7,436 nucleotides of DNA, taken from the NCBI GenBank assembly GCA_945877045.1, contig CAMCQW010000094.1, positions 1 through 7,436 of the forward strand, given 5' to 3'. The notes under the pieces were generated by a model that was not told the origin of the DNA, made no database searches, and saw only the letters and a program-made list of their open reading frames with translations. Positions 6,960-7,436 of this stretch are shown here, one piece after another. Within the stretch, counting starts at the first letter, position 1, and every line of letters starts with the position of its first letter. The DNA is from Chryseobacterium gleum (GTDB lineage: Bacteria > Bacteroidota > Bacteroidia > Flavobacteriales_D > Crocinitomicaceae). The position numbers and the translations under genes were made by a program.

Positions 6960-7334
6960 ATGATGAAAAAAATACTTTTTGGGATATCTATCCTTTTTAT
7001 AGCGGTAATTGTTGGGTCTTGTAAATCAAAAGATCCCGCCATTTTGAAGGTTTTTGTACGATCATCTTCTAATCAATTGATGAATGGAGCAAAAGTCGTT
7101 GTTATTGGCGATCAACAATCAAATCCTGCGACCTTAGACTTTGTGGACACCTCCTATACAAACAGTTCTGGTTTTACTGTGATAGATATGGATCAATACT
7201 TTGATGTTTCTGGTCCTGATAATACTACAGGATATTTTGATATTGTTGTAAAACATAATACAAAAACAGCAGCGGGATATACAAGATGTAGAGTTCATAC
7301 TACCTCTGTAGAGACAATTTATTTACCAAATTAA
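6960..7334 (+). CDS. Small lipoprotein with one predicted beta-sandwich domain, function unknown
   Basis: From ATG 6960 (MMKKILF) the product has 124 residues. The start could equally be ATG 6963 or, less likely, ATG 6948, which adds MIII before MMKK. A lipoprotein signal peptide is clear: basic MMKK, a hydrophobic core and the lipobox VGSC, with the lipidated cysteine at residue 21 from ATG 6960. The mature part of about 100 residues (LKVFVRSS, NGAKVVVIGD, TNSSGFTVIDM, GYFDIVVKHN, ETIYLPN) has the strand pattern and the GA-x-V and T-x-x-SGF segments of carboxypeptidase-regulatory-like or Cna-B-like beta-sandwich domains, so an envelope structural or binding role is likely. The fold is inferred from pattern only. 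It is followed after 9 bp by a second, similar lipoprotein gene, probably in the same transcript. I do not recognise a named gene. Confidence 0.75.
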   Translation: MMKKILFGISILFIAVIVGSCKSKDPAILKVFVRSSSNQLMNGAKVVVIGDQQSNPATLDFVDTSYTNSSGFTVIDMDQYFDVSGPDNTTGYFDIVVKHNTKTAAGYTRCRVHTTSVETIYLPN

Positions 7335-7343
7335 ATTTTTGCA

Positions 7344-7436
7344 ATGAAAAAATTAGCGTTTATAGGAATCGCGATAATGGGTTTAATCGTTATTGGTTCT
7401 TGTGTTAAAAAAGAAGATACAATTGCGAAAATTGAA
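7344..7436 (+). CDS. Second small lipoprotein, N-terminal 31 codons only (cut by right edge)
   Basis: The frame opens with ATG 7344 (MKKLAFIG) and stays open to the end of the window. It encodes a lipoprotein signal peptide with lipobox IGSC and lipidated Cys20, followed by VKKED. Aligned from the MKK of the preceding gene without gaps, the cysteines fall at the same place and about 10 of 31 residues are identical, including the I-x-K after the cysteine. The two genes are therefore probably tandem paralogues in one operon with a 9-bp gap. The function is unknown and the mature domain lies outside the window. Confidence 0.7.
   Translation, partial: MKKLAFIGIAIMGLIVIGSCVKKEDTIAKIE

Noticed and set aside
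1..7436. Mobile element, CRISPR array, toxin-antitoxin, defence system or structural RNA gene
   Set aside because: All but short spacers are explained by the listed genes. I saw no transposase, regularly spaced repeats, tRNA-like cloverleaf or paired small antitoxin-type genes.

Overview
The window looks like a piece of a Bacteroidota chromosome, most likely a marine or freshwater member of the Flavobacteriales. This is judged from AT-rich DNA, lack of Shine-Dalgarno sequences, matches to the Bacteroidota promoter motif TAnnTTTG, signal peptides followed by Gln, a phenylalanyl-tRNA synthetase alpha gene without pheT beside it, a YtxJ-type bacillithiol-linked protein, and a large outer-membrane protein of a Bacteroidota type. 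The genus cannot be fixed from the sequence alone.

Layout from left to right. Positions 1-2903 (minus strand) hold the first 967 codons of a very large exported protein whose 3' end lies beyond the left edge. It is probably a beta-rich outer-membrane protein of unknown function. A 115-bp divergent spacer (2904-3018) with two small inverted repeats separates it from a secreted family GH16 glycoside hydrolase on the plus strand (3019-4308). The hydrolase gene runs tail to tail into a minus-strand operon, with a 14-bp overlap of the coding ends. Read in the direction of transcription, this operon is pheS (6744-5725), a ytxJ-like gene (5721-5380) and a glutaminyl-peptide cyclotransferase (5383-4295). 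pheS and ytxJ are 3 bp apart, and ytxJ and the cyclase share an ATGA stop/start overlap. A 203-bp divergent spacer (6745-6947) carries a promoter candidate for each direction and a perfect 19-bp palindrome close to the predicted pheS transcription start. To the right, two small lipoprotein genes lie in tandem on the plus strand. The second is cut by the right edge, and their N-termini resemble each other.

How the genes fit together. pheS is housekeeping translation, and the ytxJ-like gene belongs to low-molecular-weight-thiol redox biology. The cyclase is membrane-anchored with its catalytic propeller predicted in the periplasm. There it would convert N-terminal Gln to pyroglutamate on freshly exported proteins. 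Both signal-peptide I proteins in the window (the large outer-membrane protein and the GH16 enzyme) are predicted to be cleaved just before a Gln, so they are plausible substrates of their neighbour. I see no mobile element, CRISPR array, tRNA, rRNA or defence system. The region is mostly ordinary, with the large outer-membrane protein and the palindrome in front of pheS as the least explained parts.
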